Below the pieces are notes generated by a model. The model was not told where the DNA came from. It saw only the letters and a list, made by a program, of their open reading frames with translations, and did not search any database. The position numbers were made by a program, and so were the translations under genes. A stretch of 64,000 nt of DNA from Lentihominibacter butyricus (GTDB lineage: Bacteria > Bacillota > Clostridia > Peptostreptococcales > Anaerovoracaceae), in contig NZ_JAOQJP010000004.1 of assembly GCF_025567305.1 (NCBI RefSeq), positions 110,134 to 174,133 of the forward strand. Direction: 5' to 3'. Shown here piece after piece: positions 54,122 to 61,325 of the stretch; position 1 is the stretch's first letter; the number at the start of each line of letters is the position of its first letter.

Positions 54122-54598
54122 TTATTTCAGATCCGGGAAACCAAGCTGCCTCAGAGCCTCAAAAAGAATGATGTTCACCGAATTCGCAAGGTTCAGCGAC
54201 CTGAGTCTCGTATCCCTGCTCATCGGTATCCTGATCGCGTTCTCGCTGTGTTCCGCTATAAAAGGCCGCGGCAGCCCTGCCGTCTCTCTTCCGAACAGGA
54301 TCATGTCTTCATCCCGGAATTCTACATCTGTATATATATGTCCGCCTTTCGTCGTCGCCAGGAACATCCTTCTGTCTCCGCCCCCGTACTCTGCCATGAA
54401 TTCGTCCAGGCTTTCGTGGACCTGCAGCTTTACGAACGGCCAGTAATCGAGTCCCGCTCTCTTGAGGCTCTTGTCATCTATGGAAAATCCCAGCGGTTTC
54501 ACAAGGTGCAGGACCGTGCCCGTCGCTGCACAGCTTCTAGCTATGTTGCCTGTGTTAGGCGGGATCTCCGGTTCAACAAGTACTACGTGTATAGCCAT
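54122..54598 (-). CDS. trmL: tRNA (cytidine(34)-2'-O)-methyltransferase TrmL
   Basis: SPOUT-class methyltransferase acting on the wobble base of tRNA-Leu isoacceptors. The 158-residue protein has VLVEPEIPPNTGNIARSC at the N-terminus and FGRETAGLP plus SRDTRLRSLNLANSVN forming the knotted SAM site. The longest frame adds 37 residues, none family-like; the ATG at 54598 is preferred. It is transcribed away from hom. Confidence 0.94.
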   Translation of the reverse strand: MAIHVVLVEPEIPPNTGNIARSCAATGTVLHLVKPLGFSIDDKSLKRAGLDYWPFVKLQVHESLDEFMAEYGGGDRRMFLATTKGGHIYTDVEFRDEDMILFGRETAGLPRPFIAEHSENAIRIPMSRDTRLRSLNLANSVNIILFEALRQLGFPDLK

Positions 54599-54907
54599 TT
54601 CTTTCCTTCTTTCTAACATTTTTCTAACATCGGATATGATCACCGCGGACACATGTCGCGCCCGGCATTCTGTATATCGTATCTGCGGATCGACAAAAAT
54701 CGACCACATTTTATTATTTTACTTGCTTGCCGTAAAAAGTTCAATATGTTAAATCCAGTAGCGCATTCGTATGTTTTCCGGCAGGCACACACTGCGATTT
54801 TGCAAAAACACGATTTCTCCCCGCCCGAAGGCAAAAAAATTGCAGACAAACGTCGAAATTTATTATATAATCAGTGTTGATCGTTGAATTCAGTGGAGGA
54901 TAATATA
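54599..54907. other. Divergent intergenic region, trmL and hom
   Basis: Contains the minus-strand trmL promoter (54716-54744) and, for hom, a TATAAT at 54866-54871 with no well-spaced -35. No RNA element recognised. Confidence 0.4.
54716..54744 (-). promoter_or_regulatory. trmL promoter
   Basis: TTGAAC, a 17-base spacer and TAAAAT, 118 bases before the trmL start. Confidence 0.5.
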
Positions 54908-55882
54908 ATGAAAACAATCAAAATCGGATTACTCGGTATGGGAAACATAGGTACCGGAACATACAAGACTCTGGAAATGAACAGACCGGAAATAGAATCT
55001 ACAGTTGATGCAAAAGTAGAGATCGTAAAGATCCTCGAAAGAGATACTGAACGCGACAGAGGCATCGCTGTACCAAAGGAGAAGTTCACATCGGATCCCG
55101 ACGAAATATTCAAGGATCCTGAAATAGATATCGTTATCGAGCTTTTAGGCGGTATCGAACCTGCAACGACATTCATGCTCACAGCAATGGAAAACGGCAA
55201 GCATGTCGTTACAGCAAACAAGGCTGCTATCGCAGCAAACTATCACAAGCTCATGGACACTGCAAAGGCAAACAACGTGGCATTCAGATTCGAAGCCAGC
55301 GTAGGCGGCGGCATCCCTATCCTGGGAACGCTCACAGGTCCGCTCAGAGCTAACAAATTCGAAGAAGTTCTCGGAATCCTCAACGGGACCACGAACTACA
55401 TACTCACTATGATGACTCAGGAAGGCCTCGACTACGACACAGCCCTCAGGGACGCACAGGCGCAGGGCTTTGCAGAAGCAGATCCTACAGCTGACGTCGA
55501 AGGTATCGATGCTGCAAACAAGCTAACGATACTCATGGCTCTGATGTTCGATAAATACGTCGCTCCTCAGGACATCCCTACTACAGGCATAACTCAGATC
55601 ACCAAGGAAAAGATCGAGGAAGCGCGAGCAAACAACTGCACGATCAAGCTGATCGCACATGCCAAAAAGCTTGAAAACGGCGAAGTGGAATACGAAGTAA
55701 AGCCTATGAACATGGATAACAGCCACCCGCTCGCAAGCATCAACAAGGAATTCAACGCTGTGTTCGTAAAGGGCAATGCAGTTGACGATGTGATGTTCTA
55801 CGGAAAAGGCGCAGGTCCTCTTCCTACGGGAAGCGCAGTTCTCGGTGACGTCATCGATATCGCAAAGAACGTAATGAAATAA
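54908..55882 (+). CDS. hom: Homoserine dehydrogenase, short form
   Basis: Reduces aspartate semialdehyde to homoserine, in threonine and methionine synthesis. The 324-residue protein has the Rossmann motif GLLGMGNIGTGTY, VVTANKAAI (catalytic Lys), SVGGGIPILG and NGTTNYIL. It lacks the C-terminal ACT domain of the usual 400-440-residue bacterial form, so allosteric control by threonine through ACT is unlikely. The ATG at 54908 has GGAGG upstream; an ATG 8 codons earlier is rejected. Confidence 0.94.
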   Translation: MKTIKIGLLGMGNIGTGTYKTLEMNRPEIESTVDAKVEIVKILERDTERDRGIAVPKEKFTSDPDEIFKDPEIDIVIELLGGIEPATTFMLTAMENGKHVVTANKAAIAANYHKLMDTAKANNVAFRFEASVGGGIPILGTLTGPLRANKFEEVLGILNGTTNYILTMMTQEGLDYDTALRDAQAQGFAEADPTADVEGIDAANKLTILMALMFDKYVAPQDIPTTGITQITKEKIEEARANNCTIKLIAHAKKLENGEVEYEVKPMNMDNSHPLASINKEFNAVFVKGNAVDDVMFYGKGAGPLPTGSAVLGDVIDIAKNVMK

Positions 55883-55905
55883 ACTCGCTATAAAATACGA
55901 ATACG

Positions 55906-55935
55906 ATATGGGGCATTACTGTCCCATATTTAATG
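55906..55935 (+). terminator. Weak terminator-like hairpin after hom
   Basis: Arms ATATGGG and CCCATAT, loop of 10 bases, followed by TTTAAT. Short T-tract, so termination may be partial. Confidence 0.4.
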
Positions 55936-55977
55936 TTTAGATGTGCAGAGCACAAAACCTAACTACAGGAGGTCAAA

Positions 55978-56472
55978 ATGACTTTATTTGAAGAATGGAA
56001 GAATCTGATCGAAAATCAGACCGAAGACTCATTTCCGGAATTCTGGAAAGAGTACAGCGAAGCCGAAACAAAGCTTTACAGCGACATCCTCGACAATCCT
56101 GAGGAAAAGATCAGCGGCACATTAGGCGAGCTGGCAGCAAAACACGAAGTGAGACCTGTCATCTACATGGGATTTCTGGACGGCATCGACAGCAGTCTGA
56201 AGAACAGCAATGATTTTGAGAACTTTGACGAAAACTCGGAAGTCGAGATCGAGATCGAACCCGAAACACTGTTCTACAACATGCTCGCAGCCGGAGCAGA
56301 CTACCTCTACGGACTTCCGCAGTGGACCGACATCCTCGGCGAAGAAAAAATGACTGAGATAGCTAAAAAATACAAGAAATCCAAGACAGTCGTAAAAGGC
56401 AAGAAAATCGGAAGAAACGAGCCTTGTCCATGCGGCAGCGGCAAGAAATACAAGCACTGCTGCGGCAGATAG
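55978..56472 (+). CDS. SEC-C motif protein
   Basis: A 164-residue acidic protein ending in a SEC-C metal-binding motif (PCPCGSGKKYKHCCG), the zinc knuckle also found at the SecA C-terminus. The rest is helical and Glu/Asp-rich with no recognised domain. SEC-C modules bind zinc and may contact ribosomes or SecB-like partners; the role here is unknown. It follows hom by 95 bases on the plus strand. Confidence 0.85.
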   Translation: MTLFEEWKNLIENQTEDSFPEFWKEYSEAETKLYSDILDNPEEKISGTLGELAAKHEVRPVIYMGFLDGIDSSLKNSNDFENFDENSEVEIEIEPETLFYNMLAAGADYLYGLPQWTDILGEEKMTEIAKKYKKSKTVVKGKKIGRNEPCPCGSGKKYKHCCGR

Positions 56473-56501
56473 GACGACCTTCAGGAGATATCATCATATC
56501 A

Positions 56502-56562
56502 AAAATAAACAGCAGATCGATGCACAGTACATACTACATTTCGTGTCTGCTGTTTTTATTTT
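56502..56562 (+). terminator. Terminator downstream of the SEC-C gene
   Basis: Long stem AAAATAAACAGCAGA / TCTGCTGTTTTTATTTT with a 29-base loop and T-rich end; it is roughly symmetric, so it may also end nth transcripts from the other strand. Confidence 0.65.
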
Positions 56563-56599
56563 CCATATGACAATGCCGTGCCGGATGTGAATGCCTGGT

Positions 56600-57235
56600 T
56601 CACTTCACGCCTGCCTTTTTGCATAAATCTGCTATCACGCAGCTCTCACACTTCGGATTTCTCGCACTGCAGCAGTTCCTGCCGTGAAAAATGAAGCTGT
56701 GATGCGCTTCCGTCCAGCGATCTTCCGGCAGTACCTTCATGAGCGCCAGTTCAGTCTTTAGCACGTCCTTTTCCTTTACTATACCGATCCTGTTCGTGAC
56801 TCTGAAGACATGAGTATCCACAGCTATCCTCTGATGGCCGAATCCCACCGACTGGACGACATTCGCAGTCTTTCTGCCTACTCCGGGAAGAGATATAAGA
56901 CTGTCATAATCATCCGGCACCTCGCCGCCGAACTCGTCGACCAGCTTTTTCGCCAGCGCTATTATGTTCTTTGACTTCGTCTTGTACATGCCTATCGTCT
57001 TTATTATATCTATCACATCATCCTGGTCAGCCTCAGCCAGCTCAAAGGGCGTCGGATACGCTTCGAACAGTCTTCCGCTTATCCTGTTGACACTTTTGTC
57101 AGTAGCCTGCGCCGACAGGACTACTGCTATCAGCAACTGATATGTATCTATATGCTCGAGTGCACATCCCGCTTCGGGATATTCCGCTCTGAGAGCATCG
57201 AGTATCTGGTTTATCTGTTTCTTCGTAAAAGCCAT
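56600..57235 (-). CDS. nth: Endonuclease III
   Basis: A DNA glycosylase/AP lyase for oxidised pyrimidines. The 211-residue protein has the helix-hairpin-helix LPGVGRKTANVV with the catalytic Lys, VDTHVFRVTNRIG with the catalytic Asp, and four cysteines for the [4Fe-4S] cluster at the C-terminus (CSARNPKCESCVIADLC). Normal length. Confidence 0.97.
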   Translation of the reverse strand: MAFTKKQINQILDALRAEYPEAGCALEHIDTYQLLIAVVLSAQATDKSVNRISGRLFEAYPTPFELAEADQDDVIDIIKTIGMYKTKSKNIIALAKKLVDEFGGEVPDDYDSLISLPGVGRKTANVVQSVGFGHQRIAVDTHVFRVTNRIGIVKEKDVLKTELALMKVLPEDRWTEAHHSFIFHGRNCCSARNPKCESCVIADLCKKAGVK

Positions 57236-57300
57236 ATCCGTTCCTCCATAAATGCGAACTTCCTGAAAAAAACTGTCCGCTGGTCACTATGATCGATTAC

Positions 57301-57329
57301 AGTATACCATTTTCTCACGCATCTGAAAA
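57301..57329 (-). promoter_or_regulatory. Putative nth promoter
   Basis: TTTTCA, a 17-base spacer and TATACT on the minus strand. Confidence 0.45.
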
Positions 57330-57501
57330 TCGGCTTATTTTTCACGTAAAGAGCAGGCCGTCTCGAGCGCATATTGTACACCAGCCGTCATTTGTATACA
57401 AACTTTATCAATGCAGGGGCATATACAGTACAATCTTGCTTTATTTTAATACTTTCCGGTCTGAGCTGTGAGAATTTTGCAATAAAAGTATCAAAAGGTC
57501 A

Positions 57502-57530
57502 TTGACGAAATGCATCCGAAATAGTATCCT
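57502..57530 (+). promoter_or_regulatory. Putative promoter of the hotdog ammonia-lyase gene
   Basis: TTGACG, a 17-base spacer and TATCCT, about 65 bases before the start; a strong GGAGGAG ribosome binding site follows. Confidence 0.5.
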
Positions 57531-57596
57531 ATAAACAGGCTGGAGAATTGATAAGGATTCTTCATAGTAAGAATTAAAATTTGGAGGAGTAAAAAA

Positions 57597-58109
57597 ATGA
57601 AAACACCATTAGATTGTATTATGGAAAGAGAAAACAACCCGCAGATCATCGGACAGTATGTAAATCTTAAGACTAGAATGTCAGCTGGCGATGCTCACTA
57701 TGCTGGTGAACTGGTAGAAGGCGCTCACATCGTAACTGCATGGGGAGACGTTGGTACTGAACTGGCTATCAGACTGTTCGGAGACGAATCACTGTTCGTT
57801 GGATATTCAGAAATCAGATACACTGCTCCTGTATACGCTGGAGACTGGATGGAATACGGCGGATACATCGAAAAGGTTGGTAACACTTCACTTACTTGCA
57901 AATTCTTCGCTTACAAGTGGATGAGAGATTCAAAGGACGAAAACGGCAACGTAATCAACGGATCAGGTGCTGAAATGATCAACCCACCTGAACTTTGCGC
58001 ATACGGAACTGGTACTCTGATGGTTGCTAAGCACCTGCAGAGACTTGAATGCGCTGATCCTAAGTTCGCAGCAGACGCTAAAGCAGCTGGAGCAAAGGCT
58101 TTTGCATAA
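57597..58109 (+). CDS. Hotdog-fold beta-alanyl-CoA:ammonia lyase-like protein
   Basis: A 170-residue hotdog-fold protein. Segments AHYAGELVEGAHIV, AWGDVGTEL, YTAPVYAGDWMEYGGYIEKV and TCKFFAYKW match, from memory, the beta-alanyl-CoA:ammonia lyase of Clostridium propionicum, and more weakly the 3-aminobutyryl-CoA ammonia lyase of lysine fermentation. These enzymes remove ammonia from beta-amino acyl-CoA to give the 2-enoyl-CoA. Codon use is strikingly uniform (mostly GCT, GAA, AAC, GGA), suggesting very high expression. It stands alone between its own promoter and a strong terminator. Family is likely, substrate uncertain. Confidence 0.8.
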   Translation: MKTPLDCIMERENNPQIIGQYVNLKTRMSAGDAHYAGELVEGAHIVTAWGDVGTELAIRLFGDESLFVGYSEIRYTAPVYAGDWMEYGGYIEKVGNTSLTCKFFAYKWMRDSKDENGNVINGSGAEMINPPELCAYGTGTLMVAKHLQRLECADPKFAADAKAAGAKAFA

Positions 58110-58140
58110 ATCCAACAGGATTATAAAAGTACATCAATCA

Positions 58141-58173
58141 AAAGGATCGTGCCGGACGGCATGGTCCTTTTTT
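58141..58173 (+). terminator. Terminator of the hotdog lyase gene
   Basis: A 13-pair stem (AAAGGATCGTGCC / GGCATGGTCCTTT, two GU pairs) with loop GGAC and a T6 tract. Confidence 0.9.
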
Positions 58174-58250
58174 ATTATGTAGCTATTTGCGCTCCGTTAT
58201 TGTATAATTAGCTATTATGACGATCAACAAAATACATCACGGAGGTTTTT

Positions 58251-59858
58251 ATGTCGACATATACACAAGTTGAAACGAATGGTCTGTACGAACTGACTGA
58301 TGCAGCGCGTTCTGAACTGATATCTTCAAAATACTACAACGAAGATCTTGCGCCTACATCTGTATCCCAGAGAACATGGACCACATACAATATTTCCATG
58401 CTGTGGATAGGCATGGCAATATGCGTCCCTTCCCTTACACTGGCTACCGGGCTCGTAACCGCAGGGATCTCACCCTGGCTCGCCATACTCAACGTAGCCC
58501 TCGGAAACTTCATAATCCTGATCCCTATACAGCTCAACGCCAATATCGGATGCCGGTACGGCATTTCGTTCCCCGGCTTTGCCAGGATCACATTCGGCAG
58601 CAGAGGCGCCCAACTCCCGATACTGACAAGAGCATTCACCGCATGCGGCTGGGTCTCCGTACTCGCATGGGTGGGCGGCGGCGCTATTGCTGCAGCGCTT
58701 GGCTGTTTCATTCCAAAATTCGCTGACCCCGACTGGACAGTGACCCTTCCATCATGGGGCGGTATGCAGACACATTCTGCCGGCATCTTCATCGGCTATA
58801 TCATCTTCATACTGCTGATGGCGTGGGTGGCATACAAGGGAGTCGGAAGGATCCGCGTGCTCCAGAACATAGGCGGACCGATACTTCTTGCGCTTCTGAT
58901 CGGTCTTCTGGCATGGTCTGTAAAGATCGGCAGTGATGCAGGTTTCAGCTTCGGCGATATCATGAACCAGCACAGCACACTGCACGGCAGAGCGTTCTGG
59001 GGAGTTTATCTGACAGGACTTATGGGAAATATCGCTTTCTGGGCGATGATGGCTTTCAATATACCGGATTTCTCACGATATGCGCGTTCGCAAAAGGCAT
59101 ATTTCAGAGGACAGCTTTACGGCCTGCCCGTGCCTATGGTATTCTGTGCATTCGTCGGCGCATTTTACGCTCAGGCAGCGACGCTTTTCAATGCTGCAAA
59201 CGGACTGTCTGAAGGCAAAAGCGGATGGTATGACCCGTTCGATGCGATACACGTGCTTTACAACATAGACAGCAAAGCAACAGTTCTCATAACCGCCCTG
59301 GGCGTCGTGATCGCAACACTCACGACCTGCATAGCAGCAAACCTGGTAAGTGCGGCAAACGGCTTTGCCAATCTCTCACCTGCAAAGATTTCCTACAAAA
59401 AAGGAGTGTTTATTTCTATCCTCATCGCATTCTTCGTGCTGCAGGCATGGTGGATATACGGATCCGGCAACCAGTCATACGTGACATGGCTCAACGCATA
59501 CGGTACTGTACTCGCTCCGCTGGCAGCGATATTCATTTCAGACTATTTCTTCTGCAAAAACAAGAGGATCGACCTTGCCAGCATTTTCAAGGGTGCAAAC
59601 GGCAGGTACTGGTATTCCGGCGGATTCAACACTGCTGCGATAATCGCATGGGTAGTCGCTTTCATCTGCCCTCTCCTGACGTATTTCGGCCTTGATGGTA
59701 TGTTCTGGAAATTAATCAATTCGATCAGCTATATATGGTCGTTCACGATAGGATTCATCGTGTACACCGTCCTGATGAAAACAAGGATGACAAAAGGCTC
59801 ATACGTTTCGGAAGAAGAACACGAAAACTTTACAAAGAGAGTATCTGAAGAAAACTGA
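58251..59858 (+). CDS. NCS1-family nucleobase/hydantoin permease
   Basis: A 535-residue, 12-helix transporter of the nucleobase:cation symporter-1 family, which imports uracil, cytosine, allantoin or hydantoins. The early segments NEDLAPTSVSQRTWTTYNI and WLAILNVALGNFI, and the AFNIPDFSRYARSQK stretch, are characteristic. The substrate is not defined. GGAGG lies 9 bases before the ATG. A TATAAT at 58203-58208 lacks a clear -35. It follows the hotdog lyase gene after a terminator and is followed by one of its own. Confidence 0.9.
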   Translation: MSTYTQVETNGLYELTDAARSELISSKYYNEDLAPTSVSQRTWTTYNISMLWIGMAICVPSLTLATGLVTAGISPWLAILNVALGNFIILIPIQLNANIGCRYGISFPGFARITFGSRGAQLPILTRAFTACGWVSVLAWVGGGAIAAALGCFIPKFADPDWTVTLPSWGGMQTHSAGIFIGYIIFILLMAWVAYKGVGRIRVLQNIGGPILLALLIGLLAWSVKIGSDAGFSFGDIMNQHSTLHGRAFWGVYLTGLMGNIAFWAMMAFNIPDFSRYARSQKAYFRGQLYGLPVPMVFCAFVGAFYAQAATLFNAANGLSEGKSGWYDPFDAIHVLYNIDSKATVLITALGVVIATLTTCIAANLVSAANGFANLSPAKISYKKGVFISILIAFFVLQAWWIYGSGNQSYVTWLNAYGTVLAPLAAIFISDYFFCKNKRIDLASIFKGANGRYWYSGGFNTAAIIAWVVAFICPLLTYFGLDGMFWKLINSISYIWSFTIGFIVYTVLMKTRMTKGSYVSEEEHENFTKRVSEEN

Positions 59859-59864
59859 CATAGA

Positions 59865-59907
59865 AAAACAGCATCGTGACCTCATACGCAGGCTGCGATG
59901 CTGTTTT
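59865..59907 (+). terminator. Terminator between the NCS1 permease and convergent nitroreductase genes
   Basis: Stem AAAACAGCATCG / CGATGCTGTTTT with a 19-base loop; T-tracts on both strands make it bidirectional. Confidence 0.8.
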
Positions 59908-59937
59908 GTATTCATTCTATATCATTTTATATTCGAT

Positions 59938-60723
59938 CTACACCCACTCTATGTCTGCACGTTTGAAGCGCTGAGGTATATGTAAAAATTCTTCATTTTC
60001 CGGGTAGCCCAGCATGAACGCTCCGTAAAAGCTGTGATGCTCCGGCAGTTTTGGAAGAAGCGCCTTTATTTCCGGTATCGTGTTCGCCATCCTTTTAAGA
60101 TATCCGGCCCAGCAGGTCCCGACGCCTTTCGCCTGCAGATAAAGCTCCGCCGTCGTCATTGCTATCGCCGTATCGGTTTCCGGCGATATGGAGTTGTCAT
60201 CAGCATATGCAAGCAGCAGCGACGTCGCTGTTCCCATCACTACATTGTTGCCGATTTCCATCTCCGTTGCGATCTCCGGAGACACCCCGGTCTTCTTTAC
60301 ATGATCAAGAATAAGATCCATGATCCTGTTCATCACATCCTGCGACTCGATTATCATCCATTTCGTAGTATGCTGATTCTTAGCGCTCGGCGCCCACGAA
60401 GCTAGTTCCAGCGCATCTTTTATCACCTCGCGAGGCACCTGCTCTTCAGTAAAATGCCTGTGCGATCGTCTCATCATAACATGATTTTTCAGATCTTTGA
60501 TGAATCCGTCCCCGATCACCGGCAGCTCATCGCTGTATATAGCCGATTGACCTTTATATGATATCGCATCAGTAGGACAGACCGCCCCACAATGCATACA
60601 GTCTATACATATTTTACCCTTTATCGGCCTTATCCCTTTCTCCGACTCTTCCAGTACAGTGAACGGACATATCGTAACACATGTCATACATTCTATACAA
60701 ACATCTCTGTTGACCTTGATCAT
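59938..60723 (-). CDS. Ferredoxin-nitroreductase fusion protein
   Basis: A 261-residue protein: the first 60 residues carry two [4Fe-4S] motifs (CIECMTCVTICPF and CIDCMHCGAVCPT), followed by an FMN-dependent nitroreductase domain (RSHRHFTEEQVP, LASWAPSAKNQHTTKW, AKGVGTCWAGYL). Such fusions are common in anaerobes and probably reduce quinones or enones with ferredoxin electrons; the substrate is unknown. The frame opens with TTG at 60741; the ATG at 60723 follows a GGAGGAG site and is preferred. Confidence 0.88.
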   Translation of the reverse strand: MIKVNRDVCIECMTCVTICPFTVLEESEKGIRPIKGKICIDCMHCGAVCPTDAISYKGQSAIYSDELPVIGDGFIKDLKNHVMMRRSHRHFTEEQVPREVIKDALELASWAPSAKNQHTTKWMIIESQDVMNRIMDLILDHVKKTGVSPEIATEMEIGNNVVMGTATSLLLAYADDNSISPETDTAIAMTTAELYLQAKGVGTCWAGYLKRMANTIPEIKALLPKLPEHHSFYGAFMLGYPENEEFLHIPQRFKRADIEWV

Positions 60724-60762
60724 CGTCTGCTTCTCCTCCAAAATCCAACATCCTTCGTATAT

Positions 60763-60776
60763 GTTAATTAATTAAC
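60763..60776. promoter_or_regulatory. Palindrome near the nitroreductase transcription start
   Basis: GTTAATTAATTAAC, a perfect 14-base palindrome between the predicted -10 (60785-60790) and the start codon. A candidate operator of an unknown regulator. Confidence 0.45.
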
Positions 60777-60784
60777 TTGCGCTT

Positions 60785-60813
60785 ATACTATCACAGCCAT
60801 CGCATTCCGTCAA
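60785..60813 (-). promoter_or_regulatory. Nitroreductase gene promoter
   Basis: TTGACG, a 17-base spacer and TAGTAT on the minus strand; divergent from the arsR promoter, with 29 bases between the -35 boxes. Confidence 0.65.
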
Positions 60814-60842
60814 ATTTTTTTGCCAGATAATGCGATTTTTCA

Positions 60843-60872
60843 TTGACAGTTGCATATGCATTCAACTATAAT
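60843..60872 (+). promoter_or_regulatory. Promoter of the arsR-ATPase operon
   Basis: A perfect TTGACA, an 18-base spacer and a perfect TATAAT. The 16-base operator-like element lies between the two hexamers and a second inverted copy just downstream (see the separate entries). Confidence 0.85.
60850..60865. promoter_or_regulatory. Putative ArsR-family operator O1
   Basis: TTGCATATGCATTCAA sits between the -35 and -10 boxes. Its imperfect dyad and the TTCAA/TTGMA half-sites resemble ArsR/SmtB boxes. Occupancy would block RNA polymerase. Confidence 0.6.
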
Positions 60873-60889
60873 ACAGTCATGGAGAACAG

Positions 60890-60905
60890 TTGAATGTTTA
60901 TGCAA
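60890..60905. promoter_or_regulatory. Putative ArsR-family operator O2
   Basis: TTGAATGTTTATGCAA is the reverse complement of O1 at 14 of 16 positions, located about 18 bases after the -10. Centres are 40 bases apart, close to four helical turns. Confidence 0.6.
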
Positions 60906-60968
60906 TCGTTTTTAAGCATTTCAGAGCATTCATCAGCAGATATATAAATGACAACAAGGAGGGAGCAT

Positions 60969-61325
60969 ATGGGAAAAAGTGAAGTCGGCTGTGACTGTGC
61001 CGCGATACACGGCGATGTCCTCGAACATGTACAGAGCGAGATCGTTCCCGATGAAAGCCTCAACAGCATGGCTAAGCTGTTTAAGGTTTTTGGAGACAAT
61101 ACCCGGATACGAATCATGTCGGCGCTCAACTGCCATGAAATGTGCGTATGCGATCTGGCAGTCCTGCTGGACATGACGAAATCGGCAATATCACATCAGT
61201 TAAAGGTTCTCAGGGACAACAACCTGGTCAAATTTCAGAAGAAAGGAAAGCACGCCTATTATTCTCTGGCAGATGATCATGTAAAAGAGATACTGGACGT
61301 TGCACTGGAACATATCAATGAGTAA
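60969..61325 (+). CDS. ArsR/SmtB-family metal-responsive repressor
   Basis: A 118-residue winged-helix repressor that leaves DNA on metal binding. The N-terminus has CDC, helix alpha-3 has MCVCDLAVLL (metal Cys pair as in CadC), the recognition helix is SAISHQLKVLRDNN, and helix alpha-5 shows D-x-H then H-x-x-E as in zinc sensors (ADDHVKEILDVALEHINE). Both CadC-like and SmtB-like sites may be present. AAGGAGGG favours the ATG at 60969 over one 7 codons upstream. The ATPase start overlaps its stop by 8 bases. Confidence 0.92.
   Translation: MGKSEVGCDCAAIHGDVLEHVQSEIVPDESLNSMAKLFKVFGDNTRIRIMSALNCHEMCVCDLAVLLDMTKSAISHQLKVLRDNNLVKFQKKGKHAYYSLADDHVKEILDVALEHINE

Larger units (their letters stand above)
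57236..57596. other. Divergent intergenic region, nth and hotdog lyase gene
   Basis: A 361-base gap. Candidate promoters face outward at 57301-57329 (minus) and 57502-57530 (plus). No open reading frame with a credible start or structured RNA was recognised between them. Confidence 0.4.

Noticed and set aside
54840..54871. TTGCAG...TATAAT as the hom promoter
   Set aside because: The spacer would be 20 bases, too long for a confident call.
58203..58208. TATAAT as a complete promoter for the NCS1 permease
   Set aside because: No -35 box at suitable spacing could be found, so only the hexamer is mentioned.
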